Below, piece by piece: positions 63,608-64,000 of a stretch of DNA of 64,000 bases (position 1 is its first letter; every line of letters starts with the position of its first letter). This DNA is from Macrocystis pyrifera. Taxonomy: Eukaryota; Sar; Phaeophyceae; Laminariales; Laminariaceae. The notes under the pieces are model-generated. The model was not told the DNA's origin. It worked only from the letters and a program-made list of their open reading frames with translations, and searched no databases. The position numbers and the translations under genes are program-made. The DNA is taken from the NCBI GenBank assembly GCA_031763025.1, contig JASSKH010000026.1:3005268-3069267 (forward strand). The letters are read 5' to 3'.

Positions 63608-63890
63608 AAGGTGTTGCTGCTGCATCTGCTGCTGTTGGAGCCGCTGCTGTTGCTGCTGCTGTTGCTGCTGCTGCTGGAGCCGCTGCAGCTGCAGCTGCTG
63701 CTGTTGGAGCTTCTGCTGCTGCTGTTGCTGCTGGGCCTGCTGCTGCTGCTGTAGTTGCTGTTGCAGCTTTTGCTGCTGCGCTGCCTCTTGGAATGCTCGT
63801 CGGGCCGTAGCCGCCGCCAAGTCTCTGGCACGTCTGGCCAACTTGGCGTCCCGGTCCCGGCGTATTTTGTCCTCCATATCGCGCGTTTTT
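54661..63890 (-). CDS. Gln/Ala-rich, probably nuclear protein (5' partial)
   Basis: Eight exons on the minus strand: 63890-62723, 61595-61485, 60284-60138, 59853-59758, 58884-58765, 57955-57800, 56920-56317 and 55588-54661 (TAG). The first six join in phase; the 5' part is beyond the window. Order: a basic, possibly coiled start MEDKIRRDRDAKLARRARDL, a long Gln tract, an Ala/Asp-rich spacer, four short conserved-looking exons, then Ala/Gly/Pro-rich tails. SLPSWWKPDVHDAHLLIASC with IYG (58884-58765) recalls the W..HD..LL...YG segment in the C-terminal part of CHD-type chromatin remodellers; that link is weak. VVLDLCDDGDEEEGEGEG is acidic. The end GGTLDSFWNTP resembles a PCNA-binding (PIP) motif without its Gln. 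Exons 7 and 8 each need a one-base shift in a G run. Function unknown; chromatin or DNA-replication role is inferred. Confidence 0.55.
55930..56150 (+). mobile_element. S2 3' part with poly(C) tail
   Basis: GGTTCTTAGTAGGATGCAGC to GCCATGCATGATATCGAGTA then C-rich. It lies in the intron between the last two exons of the Gln-rich gene, in antisense orientation. Confidence 0.7.
56151..56283 (+). mobile_element. LINE 3'-end remnant with triplicated tail
   Basis: GTCTCGAAAGGGATGCGCGA and TCAATGGTCATCCTAAGGCA are the LINE 3' end. The 26-base unit CCTAAGGCAAGCAATGAAAT... follows three times (56183, 56209, 56235), then poly(C). Confidence 0.65.
56317..56920 (-). CDS. Gln-rich gene, exon with probable frameshift
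   Basis: Opens TGGLSASIPSVPGCSAAEPM, with NPPLSPAATKQRIRALHSAA. After a run of G codons the sensible frame moves by one base to KRRAPEVVVLDLCDDGDEEE and ends APKKIKL at donor GTGAGG. Length is 3n+1, as expected for one extra base. Confidence 0.5.
57800..57955 (-). CDS. Gln-rich gene, exon
   Basis: FPDDVLHPHACGAVSPGSAS then DYGVQKALSETTLAMLQAHG to KENTK. Acceptor CCACAG, donor AAG|GTGCGC. Confidence 0.6.
58335..58540. repeat. family D repeat copy
   Basis: GATCCTAACCTGCCGTTGTG, GTGCAGGATCTATCTATCTG, GATCATGCAGATTGTAC, CTCCCACCCGGCATCATGAG. Confidence 0.6.
58765..58884 (-). CDS. Gln-rich gene, exon with WW..HD..LL segment
   Basis: IQSFAGRLARARELKTSSLP then SWWKPDVHDAHLLIASCIYG. Strong acceptor (T run, ACAG). 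Donor GT at 58764 keeps phase. Confidence 0.65.
59428..59650. repeat. family D repeat copy
   Basis: GATCATGATCTATATATC, CGAACCGGCCGTTGTCAG, GTGTAGGATCTG, CTCCCACCCGGCAATATGAG. Confidence 0.6.
59758..59853 (-). CDS. Gln-rich gene, exon
   Basis: DKEKDALISLLKSAAKATRL to YTELKQ, probably helical. Acceptor ATGCAG, donor CAG|GTCAGC. Confidence 0.65.
60138..60284 (-). CDS. Gln-rich gene, exon
   Basis: WLKLANGNDLSAKGAESIGL and YLLSKAAIAAGDNYGLRL to GMRVS. Acceptor TTGCAG, donor GTGAGT. Confidence 0.65.
60425..60737 (-). mobile_element. SINE S1 copy with tRNA-like head
   Basis: In reverse: A-box-like GGTGGCTTGATAGGTGG, B-box-like GTGGGTTCAAGTCTCAC, then the S1 body. It lies in an intron of the Gln-rich gene in sense orientation. 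Confidence 0.7.
61485..61595 (-). CDS. Gln-rich gene, exon
   Basis: AVHNLGVPISMLLSHGAVTT to VLEMS, phase 0 at both ends. Acceptor ATGCAG, donor GTGAGA. Confidence 0.6.
61775..62055 (-). mobile_element. two S2 3' ends in tandem
   Basis: GTGTACTCATGTCATGCACG (61783) to TTGCTTGCACCAAG (61898), and GTGTACTCATCATCATGCAT (61965) to TGCCGGGACGGAG (62037). A G run (62038-62055) follows the second. Confidence 0.65.
62723..63890 (-). CDS. Gln-rich gene, first visible exon
   Basis: Acceptor TTATCAG, then KTRDMEDKIRRDRDAKLA, a Gln tract coded by CAG/CAA (63545-63770) and Ala-rich spacers with VDDDDDIDVAAANGN. Ends SMSEDGIMLRH with donor CAC|GTGAGT. A poly(C) run lies about 50 bases upstream in the transcript. 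Confidence 0.65.
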
Positions 63891-63941
63891 CTGATAACAC
63901 CAAACCAAAGCCAGCAACCCAACAAAAAATACGGGCAGTTG

Positions 63942-63971
63942 TGGCGGGGGGGGGGGGGGGGGGGGGGGGGG
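63942..63971. repeat. poly(G) run
   Basis: 30 G in the intron upstream of the first visible exon of the Gln-rich gene; poly(C) in its transcript. Confidence 0.85.
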
Positions 63972-64000
63972 TCACGAAGCGTCGCGGTTCTGGGAGGGAA

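Overview
The window looks like nuclear DNA of a eukaryote with long, repeat-filled introns, very GC-rich third codon positions in exons and GT-AG splicing. Together with the style of the repeats this suggests a brown alga (Ectocarpus-like) or another stramenopile; that assignment is inference. Most long open frames are artefacts of poly(G)/poly(C) runs and simple repeats. Three spliced genes, one fossil transposase gene and one tRNA gene can be supported.

Layout. 1-7.5 kb: no gene; a 320-bp tandem duplication, diverged minisatellites, a tRNA-headed SINE and 105-bp inverted-repeat elements (MITEs). 7.5-11.4 kb (+): a decayed Helitron Rep-helicase gene with a nearly complete series of family motifs, broken by stops and frameshifts. 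14.27-31.9 kb (-): a nine-exon gene for a WDR4/Trm82-like protein, the non-catalytic WD40 subunit of the tRNA m7G46 methyltransferase. Its introns hold LINE fragments, SINEs, MITEs and, on the opposite strand, a tRNA-Leu(CAA) gene. 32.1-48.4 kb (+): an eight-exon gene for a 452-residue WD40 protein of unknown function, head-to-head with the WDR4 gene; all splice phases agree. 48.4-54.6 kb: intergenic, with one weak candidate exon. 54.66-63.9 kb (-): the 3' part of a gene for a Gln/Ala-rich, probably nuclear protein; its 5' end lies outside the window.

The main unusual signal is a retroposon system. LINE fragments carrying the C-terminal part of a reverse transcriptase protein and a separate non-autonomous element of about 510 bp (here S2) share a related 3' end of about 75 bp, and both end in long poly(C) tails. 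This fits a LINE/SINE partnership using poly(C) rather than poly(A). Several C tracts lie just upstream of 3' splice sites on the transcribed strand and so look like part of the polypyrimidine tract of host introns. A second SINE (S1) has a tRNA-like head and an A-rich tail. A 105-bp MITE family shows two independent nested insertions at the same internal TA.

Gene models were built by hand from splice-site phase, third-position GC and family resemblance. No search or transcript data were available.
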